Source: Solitalea canadensis DSM 3403
Lineage (GTDB): Bacteria > Bacteroidota > Bacteroidia > Sphingobacteriales > Sphingobacteriaceae
Assembly (NCBI RefSeq): GCF_000242635.2
Contig: NC_017770.1
Coordinates: forward strand, 744,001 to 808,000
DNA: 64,000 nucleotides
Direction of reading: 5' to 3'
Shown: in pieces, positions 46,301 through 54,656 of the stretch
Layout: each line of letters begins with the position of its first letter
How positions within the stretch are numbered: position 1 is the first letter of the stretch
Program-made: the position numbers and the translations under genes
Notes under the pieces: generated by a model
Seen by the model: the letters and a program-made list of their open reading frames with translations, nothing else
The model's database searches: none
Told to the model about the DNA's origin: nothing

Positions 46301-46725
46301 ACTGGGGTAATAAACTCAGAAATGGATGGGGTACCAGTCAGGAGTCTGATGGTGGTGATAAATTCAGCTCTACAGGAAGCGTAACACGTTATACTTACGA
46401 ACACCGTTGGCAGAAACCGGGTGATGTGACCGATGTTCCAAGATTCTTGTACGGAGGCCCAACTGCTGAAAGCTCAACGCGTTTCTTGTTAGATGGTAGT
46501 TATGTCCGTTTAAGAGATGTATCATTAACCTACACATTACCTGCAACATTTACTAATAAGTTTAAAACAGATAAAGTTCGCTTGTATGTAAGAGGAAATA
46601 ATCTTTGGACTTACATCAAAGACAAGCGCTTGATTTTTGATCCGGAAGTTCCAATTGAAGGGAACCTTGATCAGCGCGCTCCTGTTTACAAAACCGTATT
46701 AATGGGCTTAGATATCTCATTTTAA
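43339..46725 (+). CDS. SusC-type TonB-dependent transducer/transporter with STN domain (locus 2)
   Basis: An 1128-residue receptor. After the signal peptide ('…VAPSYAKL') a secretin/TonB short N-terminal (STN) domain occupies about residues 50-130 ('LNEVLTGLSKSLNVHFIFVDDDL' … 'LLASYSLTSKKISEKQYVISR'); this domain contacts FecR in transducing receptors. A carboxypeptidase-like domain follows ('VSGTVTDAVDGSPLPGASVSVKG'), then 'LQEVIVVAYGTQKKASVIGS', the plug motif 'ILLKDATAASLYGSRAANGVILIT' region and a full barrel ending '…LMGLDISF'. It is therefore both importer and signal sensor for the sigma/FecR pair upstream. Substrate unknown; the downstream phosphatase suggests an organic phosphate (weak inference). 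Confidence 0.94.
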   Translation: MRKVLQKGIVGACVISMTVAPSYAKLTQLTIAGIASQKKASVSETKKVTEMQTLNEVLTGLSKSLNVHFIFVDDDLANKLVIAPAFSGKKSDKASLEKTLDDLLASYSLTSKKISEKQYVISRLTEPVNTTEKEESIVVVPTITAVTPDVTVKNDVIDEKVVSGTVTDAVDGSPLPGASVSVKGSSIGTSTDVNGKYSLKVPSETAVLVISYLGYNAKEVTVGTNTTINVHLTPNSKGLQEVIVVAYGTQKKASVIGSVANLSSKAFENSPRVSAQESLQGNVAGVQASNGSGQPGSVPSIRIRGIGSINASSSPLYVIDGVPVVADDLTSYNTNTIAGLNSSDIESISVLKDATAASLYGSRAANGVILITTKSGKAGKTRFNASFQQGVNRLTNSDATKPLNTTEALELIREGWLNSGKTAADFDAEIIKQKINSSVNTDWRNELTRAGNYNQFDLSASGGSEKTTYFLSGGYYDAKAPLKGVDYKRTTARVTLNTQATERLSFNSNLSFSYQKSNTVSDAGAFANPVRAMYRLQPWLTVYNNDGSYNFSYNSGHNPVATINETYRRGTSSAFLGKIGGKYKFADFLMFESNASLDYNNAGIDRFQSPLFGDGKNVNGRSLTGTDVWQNWNTTNILRFNKVLDEKHNLSAFVGYEAQRITGKGSATEYTNLLPGKTSPATGSTPQNVTPLNTESTLTGLFLSANYGYNDRYLMSASVRRDGSSRFGANKRYGTFWSLGAAWNIHNESFMKDVNLVSELKLRSSYGVNGNQGISNFAARGLFGSGYDYDSQPGYIQTQFANNNLTWEENRPFNVGLDFGIFKDRISGTVEYYERSTTKLLLDVSASAINGLTSYSDNYGSMKNSGIEMSLTTQNIRPDEARGFSWKTDLNFSTLKNRITGLVNPMTGTFNREVGLDFYQFYMVGYAGVDPQSGESLFYVDGTKSATTKDYTQAQRFNQGSALPKFFGGITNSFSYKGVELSFQFYMNWGNKLRNGWGTSQESDGGDKFSSTGSVTRYTYEHRWQKPGDVTDVPRFLYGGPTAESSTRFLLDGSYVRLRDVSLTYTLPATFTNKFKTDKVRLYVRGNNLWTYIKDKRLIFDPEVPIEGNLDQRAPVYKTVLMGLDISF

Positions 46726-46745
46726 TTCTAATCAAGAAGACTTTT

Positions 46746-48215
46746 ATGAAAACCAATTATAAAATAGTAACGCTGTCTGTAGCACTATTAGCGGCTTTCA
46801 GCAGCTGTAATAAAGACTTTTTAGAAACTAATCCGCAGAACTCAACCTCTGTTGAAGAAGCAATTGTTGATGTAAACGGAATGAGAGCAGCTATTTATGG
46901 AAGCTATTCATTAATGCAGAGCGATTTTTACTACGGACGTTCATTTGTGTTTTATCCGGATGTAATGAGTGATAATGTGTACATCAGCTCAAAAAACAGT
47001 GGACGATACGAAAAAAACGATCAGTATGCTATACGTGCAAATGATGCATACGCCCGGGATACATGGAACCAGATTTATAGAGTGATTGCAAACAGCAATG
47101 TTATTTTAGATAAAAGTAAATCGGTTATTGCAATTTCCACAGACAGTATTGAACGCAGACAAATTATTGGTGAAGCTTATGCATTAAGAGCATTAGCTTA
47201 TCATGATTTGGTTCGTTTATATGCACAACCTTATAATTTCACTGCAGATGCAAGTCATTGGGGGGTGCCTTTATTTACGAAGGCAGTTTATGAGAAGGGT
47301 AGTGTGGCAAATTTAGGCAGATCATCAGTAAAAGAAGTATATGTACAAATTGCTAAAGATTTAGATAGCGCGATCAATAATTTGCCAGAGCGATTAAGAG
47401 CTAAAGGTGCCAATTTAGATGCTAAGTATAAAGGCCGTCTAAATCTGTTTGGAGCAAAAGCACTAAAAGCGAGAGTCGCATTATACATGGGTGATTATGC
47501 TACTGCAGTTTCACTGGCCACAGAAGTAATCAACAAAAAATCACTGTACACTTTATTGCTAAATGATAAATATGTTAGTGATTTCAAGTTAAATAATAAT
47601 ACAGAAACCATTTTTGAGGTAGTAAATACCAACATTGATAATATGGGAACTAACAGTTTGGTTCATTTTTATAATCAAAGTGGGTATGGCGATGCATTGG
47701 CTTCAGATGATTTATATAACGCTTATGCTAAAACCGATGTTCGTCGTTCATTTATGCAAAAAGGGACCCGAAAAGATGGTGAAACCAATGCAAGTTTGGT
47801 AATTAAGTATACATCCACATCTACCCGTGATGAAAGCATGAAAGTAATGCGATTGGCAGAAATGTACCTGATTAGGGCTGAGGCTAATATCAAGTTAGGA
47901 AACGATGCTCTTGCCCTTGCAGATATAAGTGTTATCGCTAAACGTGGTGATAAAGATGCAGTTGATATTGTTGTTCCGTTAGAAGGATTAATGGGCACAT
48001 TACTAGCCGAGCGAAGAAAGGAGTTTCCGTTTGAAGGGCATCGATTATTTGATTTAAATCGTAATGGCTTCAATTTTACCAAGTTTAGGACAGGCGGAGA
48101 AACCATTAATGTTACCTATCCTAATCAGCGTGTGATCCTGCCGATCCCTCAAAGTGAATTGGATGCGAATCCTTCAATAAGAAGTCAGCAGAATCCCGGA
48201 TATGGCGGATTATAA
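46746..48215 (+). CDS. SusD/RagB-type nutrient-binding lipoprotein (locus 2)
   Basis: A 489-residue lipoprotein with lipobox FSSC followed by NKDFLETNPQN. SusD hallmarks: 'GEAYALRALAYHDLVRLYAQPYNFTAD' in the TPR-like helices, 'MRLAEMYLIRAEANIKLGNDA' and 'LLAERRKEFPFEGHRLFDLNRNG'. It ends '…RSQQNPGYGGL', the usual tail. It is paired with the STN-type SusC 20 bp upstream and precedes the phosphatase gene by 20 bp. The ligand cannot be read from sequence. Confidence 0.94.
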   Translation: MKTNYKIVTLSVALLAAFSSCNKDFLETNPQNSTSVEEAIVDVNGMRAAIYGSYSLMQSDFYYGRSFVFYPDVMSDNVYISSKNSGRYEKNDQYAIRANDAYARDTWNQIYRVIANSNVILDKSKSVIAISTDSIERRQIIGEAYALRALAYHDLVRLYAQPYNFTADASHWGVPLFTKAVYEKGSVANLGRSSVKEVYVQIAKDLDSAINNLPERLRAKGANLDAKYKGRLNLFGAKALKARVALYMGDYATAVSLATEVINKKSLYTLLLNDKYVSDFKLNNNTETIFEVVNTNIDNMGTNSLVHFYNQSGYGDALASDDLYNAYAKTDVRRSFMQKGTRKDGETNASLVIKYTSTSTRDESMKVMRLAEMYLIRAEANIKLGNDALALADISVIAKRGDKDAVDIVVPLEGLMGTLLAERRKEFPFEGHRLFDLNRNGFNFTKFRTGGETINVTYPNQRVILPIPQSELDANPSIRSQQNPGYGGL

Positions 48216-48235
48216 TTTAAATAGAGGATTTTAAC

Positions 48236-48811
48236 ATGAAAATGTATAAAAGAACATTTGTGTTAGCAGGGTTGTTATTGGTGCTTTGTGTAAGCAATGC
48301 AGGTGCTCAAACGTTAACACGTTCTGAAAAATGGGGTAAACCTGTTGAACGTAATTACCTGCATAACTTATACAGCATATGTGAAACTGTATTTAGGTCG
48401 GAGCAACCAGATAGCCTGGCATTTTCAGAATTATCAACAATGGGGGTAAAGAGTATATTAAATCTTCGTGATAAACATAGCGACAGTAAGTTGGTGGGTG
48501 GACTTCCGCTGAACCTTTACAATGTTAATATGAAGGCAAGCGATTTTTCTGATAAAGAAATAGTTGAATCATTACAGATTCTTCATAAATCGCCGAAACC
48601 GGTTTTGGTGCATTGTAAGCACGGTTCTGACCGAACTGGTGTTGTGATTGCAATGTATCGCATTGTTTTTCAAAACTGGACTAAAAAAGAAGCGATTGAT
48701 GAAATGATCAACGGAAACTATGGATTCCATCAAAAATACACTAACATACCACTTTACATAGAACAAGTGAATGTTGAAAAAATCAGGCAATTGGTGTTTT
48801 CAACTAATTAA
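48236..48811 (+). CDS. Secreted Cys-dependent (dual-specificity/PTP-like) phosphatase
   Basis: A 191-residue exported protein: signal peptide ending 'SNAGAQ' then a tyrosine-phosphatase fold. The active-site loop HCxxxxxR is intact as 'VHCKHGSDRTGVV' (Cys127, Arg133), with general-acid-region 'YNVNMKASDFSDKEIV' upstream and 'VFRSEQPDSLAFSELSTMGVKSILNLRDKHSD' typical of DSP/Siw14-like enzymes. No membrane anchor, so periplasmic or secreted. Being the last gene of the sigma-FecR-SusC-SusD unit, it probably removes phosphate from the imported ligand (a phytate/inositol-phosphate-like or phosphopeptide substrate is inferred, not shown). A strong terminator follows. Confidence 0.87.
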   Translation: MKMYKRTFVLAGLLLVLCVSNAGAQTLTRSEKWGKPVERNYLHNLYSICETVFRSEQPDSLAFSELSTMGVKSILNLRDKHSDSKLVGGLPLNLYNVNMKASDFSDKEIVESLQILHKSPKPVLVHCKHGSDRTGVVIAMYRIVFQNWTKKEAIDEMINGNYGFHQKYTNIPLYIEQVNVEKIRQLVFSTN

Positions 48812-48827
48812 TCAGTCAGAGCGACCC

Positions 48828-48867
48828 AAAAAATAAAGGATGCAAATTTTTGCATCCTTTATTTTTT
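48828..48867. terminator. Bidirectional Rho-independent terminator
   Basis: AAAATAAAGGATGCAAA and its exact reverse complement flank a short T loop, with A- and T-runs on the two sides, so it can serve both the phosphatase (+) and the VOC gene (-). Confidence 0.9.
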
Positions 48868-48887
48868 ATATAAAGAGATATCATCTT

Positions 48888-49259
48888 TTAATGATGAGAA
48901 TGTAAGCCTATTTTGTTGCCTTCTGTGTCAAGGATAAAAGCGTAATAACCGTGTTCGGGTGAAATAATGGTTTTAGGCTTGTTTATTAACCCACCAGCTC
49001 CTTCCACTTTATTGAGAACCACACTTAAATCGTCACCACAATTAAGGTAAATAACCACGCCCTGATCATTCGGATGGTACGTTTTGCCTGAAACGATTGC
49101 CCCACTTACACTCCCCGCCTCACTTGGAAAAAAACCAAGCCGGTCATTATCCATAAGCATATCAACCATTTCAAAATCCAAGATGTGAGAGTAGAATTTT
49201 CGCGCCCGCTCAAAATCATTTACGGGAATCTCGAACCAGTTTATTGTGTGTTTTGACAT
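48888..49259 (-). CDS. VOC-family (glyoxalase/bleomycin-resistance-like) protein
   Basis: A 123-residue protein with the paired beta-alpha-beta-beta-beta layout: 'INWFEIPVNDFERARKFYSHILDFEMVDM' then 'FPSEAGSVSGAIVSGKTYHPNDQGVVIYLNCGDDLSVVLNKVEGAGG' and 'HGYYAFILDTEGNKIGLHSH'. It has the typical 'D-xx-RA-x-xFY' motif and the C-terminal 'D-x-EGN-xIGLHS'. Metal ligands cannot be fixed reliably. Possible roles are a small-molecule lyase or binding protein; function unknown. Convergent with the phosphatase gene; heptamer array C lies upstream. Confidence 0.85.
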   Translation of the reverse strand: MSKHTINWFEIPVNDFERARKFYSHILDFEMVDMLMDNDRLGFFPSEAGSVSGAIVSGKTYHPNDQGVVIYLNCGDDLSVVLNKVEGAGGLINKPKTIISPEHGYYAFILDTEGNKIGLHSHH

Positions 49260-49319
49260 AGCGTAGGAATTTAGATGAAGTTAAATTTACGGAAATTCGG
49301 ACTAACCGCAAAGACAAGC

Positions 49320-49447
49320 GATTATGGGTTACGGATTACGAGTTACTGGTTATTATTAAATATCTATTTAGGTGTCTATGAGCCAATGAATCGTGAATTA
49401 ATAATGACTTTTTCTTAACCCGAAACACGCAACCAATAACTCGTAAT
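49320..49447. repeat. Inverted heptamer array C (GGTTACG-type units)
   Basis: Left arm: GATTATG, GGTTACG, GATTACG, AGTTACT, GGTTATT (49320-49354). Right arm: TCTTAAC, CCGAAAC, ACGCAAC, CAATAAC, TCGTAAT (49413-49447), the reverse-complement type (GTTxxxx). ATTACGAGTTACTGGTT on the left pairs with AACCAATAACTCGTAAT on the right with one mismatch. The 58-nt spacer has no gene. Same 7-nt period and inverted layout as arrays A and B but with different unit sequence. Confidence 0.75.
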
Positions 49448-49451
49448 TATC

Positions 49452-50066
49452 CTAAACGTGCTTAAGTACAACAGGAATTAAAAGTCTGAAAATGGCATAT
49501 CCGGCAATTACGGTTCCGGCAATGCGATTTAACCAGGAGATGTGGCGTTCATTAATCTTACTGCGGTATTTGCTCACAAAGTATGATTTTCCAATATCAG
49601 AGCTTAAAATGGTGAGGGAGGTAGCGGCTAAAAAGCCTATGAGTTCGGAGTGGGTGTAGGATTCGGTAAATTTGGTGGAGATTGTAATCCAATAAAACAA
49701 CATCATTGGGTTAAGCATGCACATTAAAAAACCTTTGAAAAAATAGGCGGTGTTCTTTAATGCCTTCGTTGGTTCGTTGGAAATCTTAACCTTTTTGATG
49801 ATATAATAAATTCCGATACCCAGCAAAAAAGTGCCACCGACGATGTAAATTATTTGTCGGTACCGCTCTTCCAAACCTATTAACAGGCTGAATACTACGG
49901 CTAATACGATATAGATTACATCACTTAAGAATACACCAAAGGCAAAATAAATCCCAGACCTAAAACCCTTACTAATACTGATTTTAAGGAGTGAAAAAAA
50001 AGTGGGCCCGGTAAGTAGAGAAAGCACAAATCCAACAAGTATTCCAGTAATAATGGCCAATAGCAT
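49452..50066 (-). CDS. LysE-family amino-acid/metabolite exporter
   Basis: A 204-residue inner-membrane protein with six hydrophobic helices. The N-terminal LysE/RhtB pattern is present: 'FVLSLLTGPTFFSLLKISISKGFRSGIYFAFGVFLSDVIYI', with the conserved G-P in helix 1, then 'FLMCMLNPMMLFYWI', the conserved asparagine-proline pair of the family, and a final helix 'RIAGTVIAGYAIFRLL'. Such proteins export amino acids or related compounds; substrate unknown. It is divergent from the dCMP deaminase gene, with 97 bp between the chosen starts. Confidence 0.9.
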   Translation of the reverse strand: MLLAIITGILVGFVLSLLTGPTFFSLLKISISKGFRSGIYFAFGVFLSDVIYIVLAVVFSLLIGLEERYRQIIYIVGGTFLLGIGIYYIIKKVKISNEPTKALKNTAYFFKGFLMCMLNPMMLFYWITISTKFTESYTHSELIGFLAATSLTILSSDIGKSYFVSKYRSKINERHISWLNRIAGTVIAGYAIFRLLIPVVLKHV

Positions 50067-50163
50067 CAGTGAGTTTCCAAAAGGTTTCGGTAAAAATCTT
50101 ATTTATCGCTTAAAAACCCAAATAAATTGTGCTTATTTTGGAGATTATTTCTTAACAATTTTA

Positions 50164-50637
50164 ATGAAGCGACCAGCATTCGACGATATTTTCATGCACT
50201 TAGCCTCCGACTTAGCGGGGCGTTCACATTGTGTAAAAGCCCGGGTTGGAGCGGTTCTTACAAAAGATACCCGCATTATTTCAATAGGTTATAACGGCCC
50301 ACCGGCAGGCACTCACAATTGTGATGAGGAATGGCCGGAGCACGGATGTGCGAGGGATTCAAAAGGGAGTTGCTCGTTAGCTCTTCATGCAGAAGAAAAC
50401 GCCATTTTATATGCAGCTAAGAATGGAGCTTCATTGGAGGGGTCAAGCCTCTATGTGACATTGTCGCCTTGCCTGCCTTGTGCACGATTAATTTATGCTT
50501 CAGGTATAAAAAAGGTTCAGTTTTTAAACTCTTATGCTGAATATAAAGGTTTGTCAAGTGATGAAGGTGTTGACTTTTTAAGAAAGTTCGGCGTTGAAGT
50601 CACAAAGTATGTTGCTGAAGAGGTGATTAATGAATAA
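50164..50637 (+). CDS. Deoxycytidylate (dCMP) deaminase
   Basis: A 157-residue zinc enzyme that converts dCMP to dUMP for thymidylate synthesis. Zinc/catalytic motifs: His75-Ala-Glu77 ('LHAEENAI') and Cys103-Leu-Pro-Cys106 ('SPCLPC'). 'VGAVLTKDTRIISIGYNGPPAG' and 'CDEEWPEHGCARDSKGSCSLALHAEENA' are typical of the ComEB/dCMP deaminase branch. The start is ATG 50164; the longer frame from 50002 would overlap the divergent LysE gene and adds a poor, low-complexity N-terminus, so it is rejected. No allosteric-site call is possible from sequence alone. Confidence 0.93.
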   Translation: MKRPAFDDIFMHLASDLAGRSHCVKARVGAVLTKDTRIISIGYNGPPAGTHNCDEEWPEHGCARDSKGSCSLALHAEENAILYAAKNGASLEGSSLYVTLSPCLPCARLIYASGIKKVQFLNSYAEYKGLSSDEGVDFLRKFGVEVTKYVAEEVINE

Positions 50638-50727
50638 TGAGGCAATGAAACATAAAGAATGAGACTGTTAATAGATTCAATCTTCAAACTATTCACTATT
50701 TCTGTTAACTTTTAAAGCTGAAAATCC

Positions 50728-50735
50728 TATCTTTG
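50728..50735 (+). promoter_or_regulatory. Bacteroidota -7 element of guaA
   Basis: TATCTTTG is an exact TAnnTTTG match that ends 3 nt before the ATG at 50739. If the start site follows at the usual distance, the guaA mRNA is leaderless. Confidence 0.6.
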
Positions 50736-50738
50736 CCC

Positions 50739-52268
50739 ATGCTTGAAAAAATTATCATTCTCGACTTTGGCTCTCAGTATACCCAATTAATTGCCAGGAG
50801 AGTCAGAGAACTCAATGTTTATTGCGAAATCCACCCTTATAATCACCTTCCCGAATTTGATGATACTGTTAAAGGTGTAATTCTATCAGGTTCACCGCAT
50901 TCTGTACGCGACGAAAACGCACCTGAAGTTGACCTTTCATTATTTCATCAAAAATACCCTTTATTAGGTGTTTGTTATGGAGCGCAATATTTGGCGCAAA
51001 AAATGGAAGGCAATGTATTGCCGTCAAAGATCAGAGAATATGGCCGTGCTAATTTGAGCACCATCAACAATGATCATGAATTGTTGAAAGGCCTTTCAGA
51101 CAATACCCAAGTGTGGATGTCACATGGTGACACCATTGCCGAAGTTGCGGATAATTTTGAAGTAATTGCCAGTACCGACAGCGTTCATGTTGCGGCATTC
51201 CATATTAAAGACACTAAAACTTACGGAATTCAGTTTCACCCGGAGGTAACTCACTCTTTGGAAGGAAAATTGTTGTTAGATAATTTCCTTGTTCAGGTTT
51301 GTGGCTTATCACAAGACTGGACACCGAATTCATTCATTGAATCTACCATTGCTGACCTTCAGGAAAAAATCGGAAACGATAAAGTAGTGTTAGGTCTTTC
51401 AGGAGGAGTAGACTCAACTGTTGCTGCTGTTCTTTTGAACAAAGCGATTGGCAAAAATCTATATTGTATTTTTGTTGATAACGGACTGTTGCGTAAGGAT
51501 GAGTTCGAAGGCGTATTGAAACAATACGAAGGAATGGGCTTAAATGTAAAAGGTGTTGATTCAAAACAACGCTTTTATGATGCATTAGCCGGCATTTCTG
51601 ATCCTGAAAAAAAACGTAAAGCAATTGGTCGTGTATTCATTGAAGTGTTTGATGATGAAGCACACAAAATAGAAGACGTAAAATGGTTAGGACAAGGTAC
51701 AATTTACCCTGACGTAATTGAGTCAGTTTCGGTAAAAGGACCTTCAGCAACCATTAAATCACACCATAACGTGGGTGGTTTACCCGACTTCATGAAATTG
51801 AAGGTAGTTGAACCATTACGTTTATTATTTAAAGACGAGGTTCGTCGAGTAGGTAAAACCCTTGGGATTTCAGATGAGTTGTTAGGACGTCATCCTTTCC
51901 CTGGTCCGGGTTTGGCAATTCGTATTTTAGGAGACATCACTCCTGAGAAAGTTGCTATTTTACAGCAAGCGGATAAAATTTACATCGACAATTTACGTTC
52001 ATCAGGTTGGTATGATAAAGTTTGGCAAGCAGGAGCAATTTATCTTCCTGTACAGTCAGTAGGAGTAATGGGCGATGAGCGTACATATGAAAATGTAATT
52101 TGCCTTCGTGCAGTTGAATCAGTAGACGGTATGACTGCCGATTGGAGCCATTTACCTTACGAGCTATTAGCCAAAATATCAAACGAAATCATCAATAACG
52201 TAAAAGGAATTAACCGCGTTGTATATGACATCAGTTCTAAGCCGCCAGCTACCATTGAGTGGGAATAA
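50739..52268 (+). CDS. guaA: Glutamine-hydrolysing GMP synthase
   Basis: A 509-residue enzyme: N-terminal class-I glutamine amidotransferase with nucleophile Cys79 ('[12 protein letters not shown]') and '[11 protein letters not shown]', then the ATP-pyrophosphatase domain with P-loop '[21 protein letters not shown]' and the C-terminal dimerisation domain ending '…KPPATIEWE', the family's invariant tail. Converts XMP to GMP using glutamine and ATP. A TTG at 50733 lies inside the -7 promoter element, so ATG 50739 is the start. The last 44 bases overlap the next gene in another frame. Confidence 0.97.
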   Translation: MLEKIIILDFGSQYTQLIARRVRELNVYCEIHPYNHLPEFDDTVKGVILSGSPHSVRDENAPEVDLSLFHQKYPLLGVCYGAQYLAQKMEGNVLPSKIREYGRANLSTINNDHELLKGLSDNTQVWMSHGDTIAEVADNFEVIASTDSVHVAAFHIKDTKTYGIQFHPEVTHSLEGKLLLDNFLVQVCGLSQDWTPNSFIESTIADLQEKIGNDKVVLGLSGGVDSTVAAVLLNKAIGKNLYCIFVDNGLLRKDEFEGVLKQYEGMGLNVKGVDSKQRFYDALAGISDPEKKRKAIGRVFIEVFDDEAHKIEDVKWLGQGTIYPDVIESVSVKGPSATIKSHHNVGGLPDFMKLKVVEPLRLLFKDEVRRVGKTLGISDELLGRHPFPGPGLAIRILGDITPEKVAILQQADKIYIDNLRSSGWYDKVWQAGAIYLPVQSVGVMGDERTYENVICLRAVESVDGMTADWSHLPYELLAKISNEIINNVKGINRVVYDISSKPPATIEWE

Positions 52269-53487
52269 AATATTAAGTGCAGCTATTTTAATGGCTGCAC
52301 TTACCATAAGTTCTTGTTCGAAAAAAGTAGCACCTCCATCAGCTCCAACTCAGCCTGAAACTTCTGCAAAAGAGGTTCAGAAGGAAACTGCTAAAGAGCC
52401 TGCTGTATTTTCAAGAAATTCAAACAAACAGCCGGTAATTTCTTTAGTATTACCATTTAATGTTGATAAGGTTGATCTTACCAGCGCAAGTACTAAAAAA
52501 GATCTGGAACCATCTGCTACTGCTTTGGATTTTTACCAGGGTTTTCGCTTGGGGCTTGATTCAGCTACACAGAACGGAGATAAGGTTAAACTAATGGTTT
52601 ATGATAGTAAAGACGACTCGGCTGCTGTTCGTAACCTTGCGCGTTCTCAGTCTATCATTAATAGCAACTTGGTTATCGGGCCACTGTTTCCTTCAGAAAT
52701 TCGTGCATTTAATCCTGTAGCCGAAGAAAATCAACAATACTTTGTCTCTCCTCTTTCTCCACGTGTAGTGGTTAAAGGCAATCCATATTTTATCGTACCT
52801 GTTTGTCCGATGGAAATTCATGCACGTAAAGCTGCAGAGTTTATCATTAAAAAGTTTGAGACAAGCCGCTTAATGATCTTGAAAGGAAGCGATTCTGATG
52901 AAGATAACTTTGTTAAGCCCTTTAAATCAGCTTTTGAAGAGCAAAGTATAGGAACAACCATCAGCGAGTATAGAACTACTTCAAATATTTTTGACCCTAT
53001 TACTACTAAGCTGGTAAAAGATCAGAATAACATTCTATTGATTTCTTCAGCTAATAAAGCTTTTTGGCAAGCGCTATTGAAATTCCTGGATAAAAATGCA
53101 AATGATTACAAATTCACTGTATTTGCCTATCCTGGTTCTGAGAAGTTGGCTACCTCATTGGGATTAAAGAATTTGCAGAAGTATAATGTCTATTTTACTT
53201 CTTCGTACCACATTGAAAAAACAGACCCTGCAACTGCGGCATTTTTTGGCAGATACAAGCAAGTATATGCATCTGAGCCTAATGAATATGCAATTAAAGG
53301 ATTTGATATAGGCTTTTTCTTTGCTAAGTTGTTATCATCGCATATGCGTGATTATGACAAGCATATGGGGAAATTTTATAATGGTATCCATAATAATTTT
53401 CAGTTTGTGAAAACAGAAAATGGTTATTTGAACGAAAGTTTAAAAGTATTAAAGGTTGAAAACTCAAAGTTTGTAGAACAGAAATAA
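52225..53487 (+). CDS. Lipoprotein with periplasmic-binding-protein type 1 (LpoA/LivJ-like) fold
   Basis: A 420-residue lipoprotein beginning with ATG 52225 inside guaA (44-nt overlap). Positively charged start, hydrophobic segment and lipobox ISSC (Cys31) precede a Ser/Pro/Lys/Glu-rich linker. The mature domain has '[13 protein letters not shown]', '[30 protein letters not shown]', '[32 protein letters not shown]' and '[17 protein letters not shown]', which follow the type-1 periplasmic binding fold used by amino-acid-binding proteins and LpoA. No ABC permease gene is next to it, so a structural or cell-envelope role is as likely as nutrient binding. It ends on the start codon of the next gene (TAATG overlap). 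Confidence 0.8.
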   Translation: MTSVLSRQLPLSGNKILSAAILMAALTISSCSKKVAPPSAPTQPETSAKEVQKETAKEPAVFSRNSNKQPVISLVLPFNVDKVDLTSASTKKDLEPSATALDFYQGFRLGLDSATQNGDKVKLMVYDSKDDSAAVRNLARSQSIINSNLVIGPLFPSEIRAFNPVAEENQQYFVSPLSPRVVVKGNPYFIVPVCPMEIHARKAAEFIIKKFETSRLMILKGSDSDEDNFVKPFKSAFEEQSIGTTISEYRTTSNIFDPITTKLVKDQNNILLISSANKAFWQALLKFLDKNANDYKFTVFAYPGSEKLATSLGLKNLQKYNVYFTSSYHIEKTDPATAAFFGRYKQVYASEPNEYAIKGFDIGFFFAKLLSSHMRDYDKHMGKFYNGIHNNFQFVKTENGYLNESLKVLKVENSKFVEQK

Positions 53488-54656
53488 TGAGGTTTGACAA
53501 CCAGTTACGTATTGCGGCATCCATCATCGAAGAGTATACCTTTGAAATGCCGCTTTCCCGTTTTTTAGCGAATTACTTCCGCAAGAATAAACAAATGGGG
53601 TCAAAAGACCGTAAAACGGCCGCTGACCTTGTATATTCATTTTTCCGACTGGGTGTTTCTTTGCCAGATAGATCTGTAGAAGAGCGTTTATTGATCGCAC
53701 AATTTCTTTGCAGGTCGTCATTTAGCCCTTTATTGGATCAATTACAACCTGTATTTAATCAACAAATCGAATTGCCACTAATTGAGAAAGTGGCCTATCT
53801 TAAAAAGTTGTATGCAGAGTTTGATATAAATGCCTTATTCCCATTTATAGATGAGGTTTCAGAAGGTATTGATAGCGAATTGTTCCGCCTTTCACATCTT
53901 AATCAGCCTAAGCTTTTTATTCGCATAAGAGAAGGAAAGACAGCTATTGTGCGGGCAAAATTGCGCGAGTTAGAGATTTCTTTTGATGAGATTTCTTCCA
54001 CTTGTTTTTCATTTAAAAATACCACCAAACTGGATCACCTGTTTGAAGGAGAGATCCCTCGTCCGTTTGAAATTCAGGATTTGAGTTCGCAGCAGACAGC
54101 AACCTATTTCCAACCAACAAAATGGGAAAGCTGGTGGGATTGTTGTGCAGCTTCTGGTGGTAAATCACTAATGCTGTATGAACAAGAGCCGTCCATAAAA
54201 TTACTGGTTTCAGATATCAGGGAGAGCATTCTTAATAATCTCGACGAGCGTTTTGCTGCCGCAGGAATTACTTCTTATCACAAAAAGGAGATAGATCTTA
54301 CCAAAGCCTTGGAACCTTTTCTGGTGGATAGGGAATTTGATGGAATCATTTTGGATGCGCCATGTAGTGGTTCAGGTACCTGGGGACGAACTCCAGAGAT
54401 GATTACAGCTTTTGAGCCGCAAAAAATAGAATGGTTTAGCTCTTTGCAGAAGAAGATAGCTGCTAATGTTTCCAAATGGCTTAAACCCGGAAAGCCGCTG
54501 ATCTATATAACCTGTTCAGCTTTTAAACAAGAAAATGAAGTTGTAATGGATTTCATTTGCAATGAACTTGGATTTGAGTGTGAACGTTTTGAATTATTAA
54601 AGGGATATAAAAACGCTGCGGATACCATGTTTGTGGCCCGTTTGATAAAGAAGTAG
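53487..54656 (+). CDS. RsmB/NOP-family rRNA cytosine-C5 methyltransferase
   Basis: A 389-residue SAM-dependent methyltransferase. The NusB-like N-terminal part ('ANYFRKNKQMGSKDRKTAADLVYSFFRLG') is followed by motif I 'WDCCAASGGKSLMLYEQ', motif IV 'LDAPCSGSGTWGRTPE' (Cys293) and motif VI 'LIYITCSAFKQENEVV' (Cys343), the two-cysteine set of m5C methyltransferases; Cys343 is the expected nucleophile. Probable substrate is 16S rRNA as for RsmB, but position specificity is not known. The start overlaps the preceding stop by one base (TAATG), indicating translational coupling with the lipoprotein. Confidence 0.93.
   Translation: MRFDNQLRIAASIIEEYTFEMPLSRFLANYFRKNKQMGSKDRKTAADLVYSFFRLGVSLPDRSVEERLLIAQFLCRSSFSPLLDQLQPVFNQQIELPLIEKVAYLKKLYAEFDINALFPFIDEVSEGIDSELFRLSHLNQPKLFIRIREGKTAIVRAKLRELEISFDEISSTCFSFKNTTKLDHLFEGEIPRPFEIQDLSSQQTATYFQPTKWESWWDCCAASGGKSLMLYEQEPSIKLLVSDIRESILNNLDERFAAAGITSYHKKEIDLTKALEPFLVDREFDGIILDAPCSGSGTWGRTPEMITAFEPQKIEWFSSLQKKIAANVSKWLKPGKPLIYITCSAFKQENEVVMDFICNELGFECERFELLKGYKNAADTMFVARLIKK

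Noticed and set aside
47723-48106. 127-codon ORF on the minus strand inside SusD (locus 2)
   Set aside because: No signal, domain or promoter; it is the antisense shadow of a well-supported gene.
50002-50163. Longer dCMP deaminase beginning at 50002
   Set aside because: It overlaps the divergent LysE gene start and encodes a non-conserved extension; ATG 50164 gives the family's normal N-terminus.
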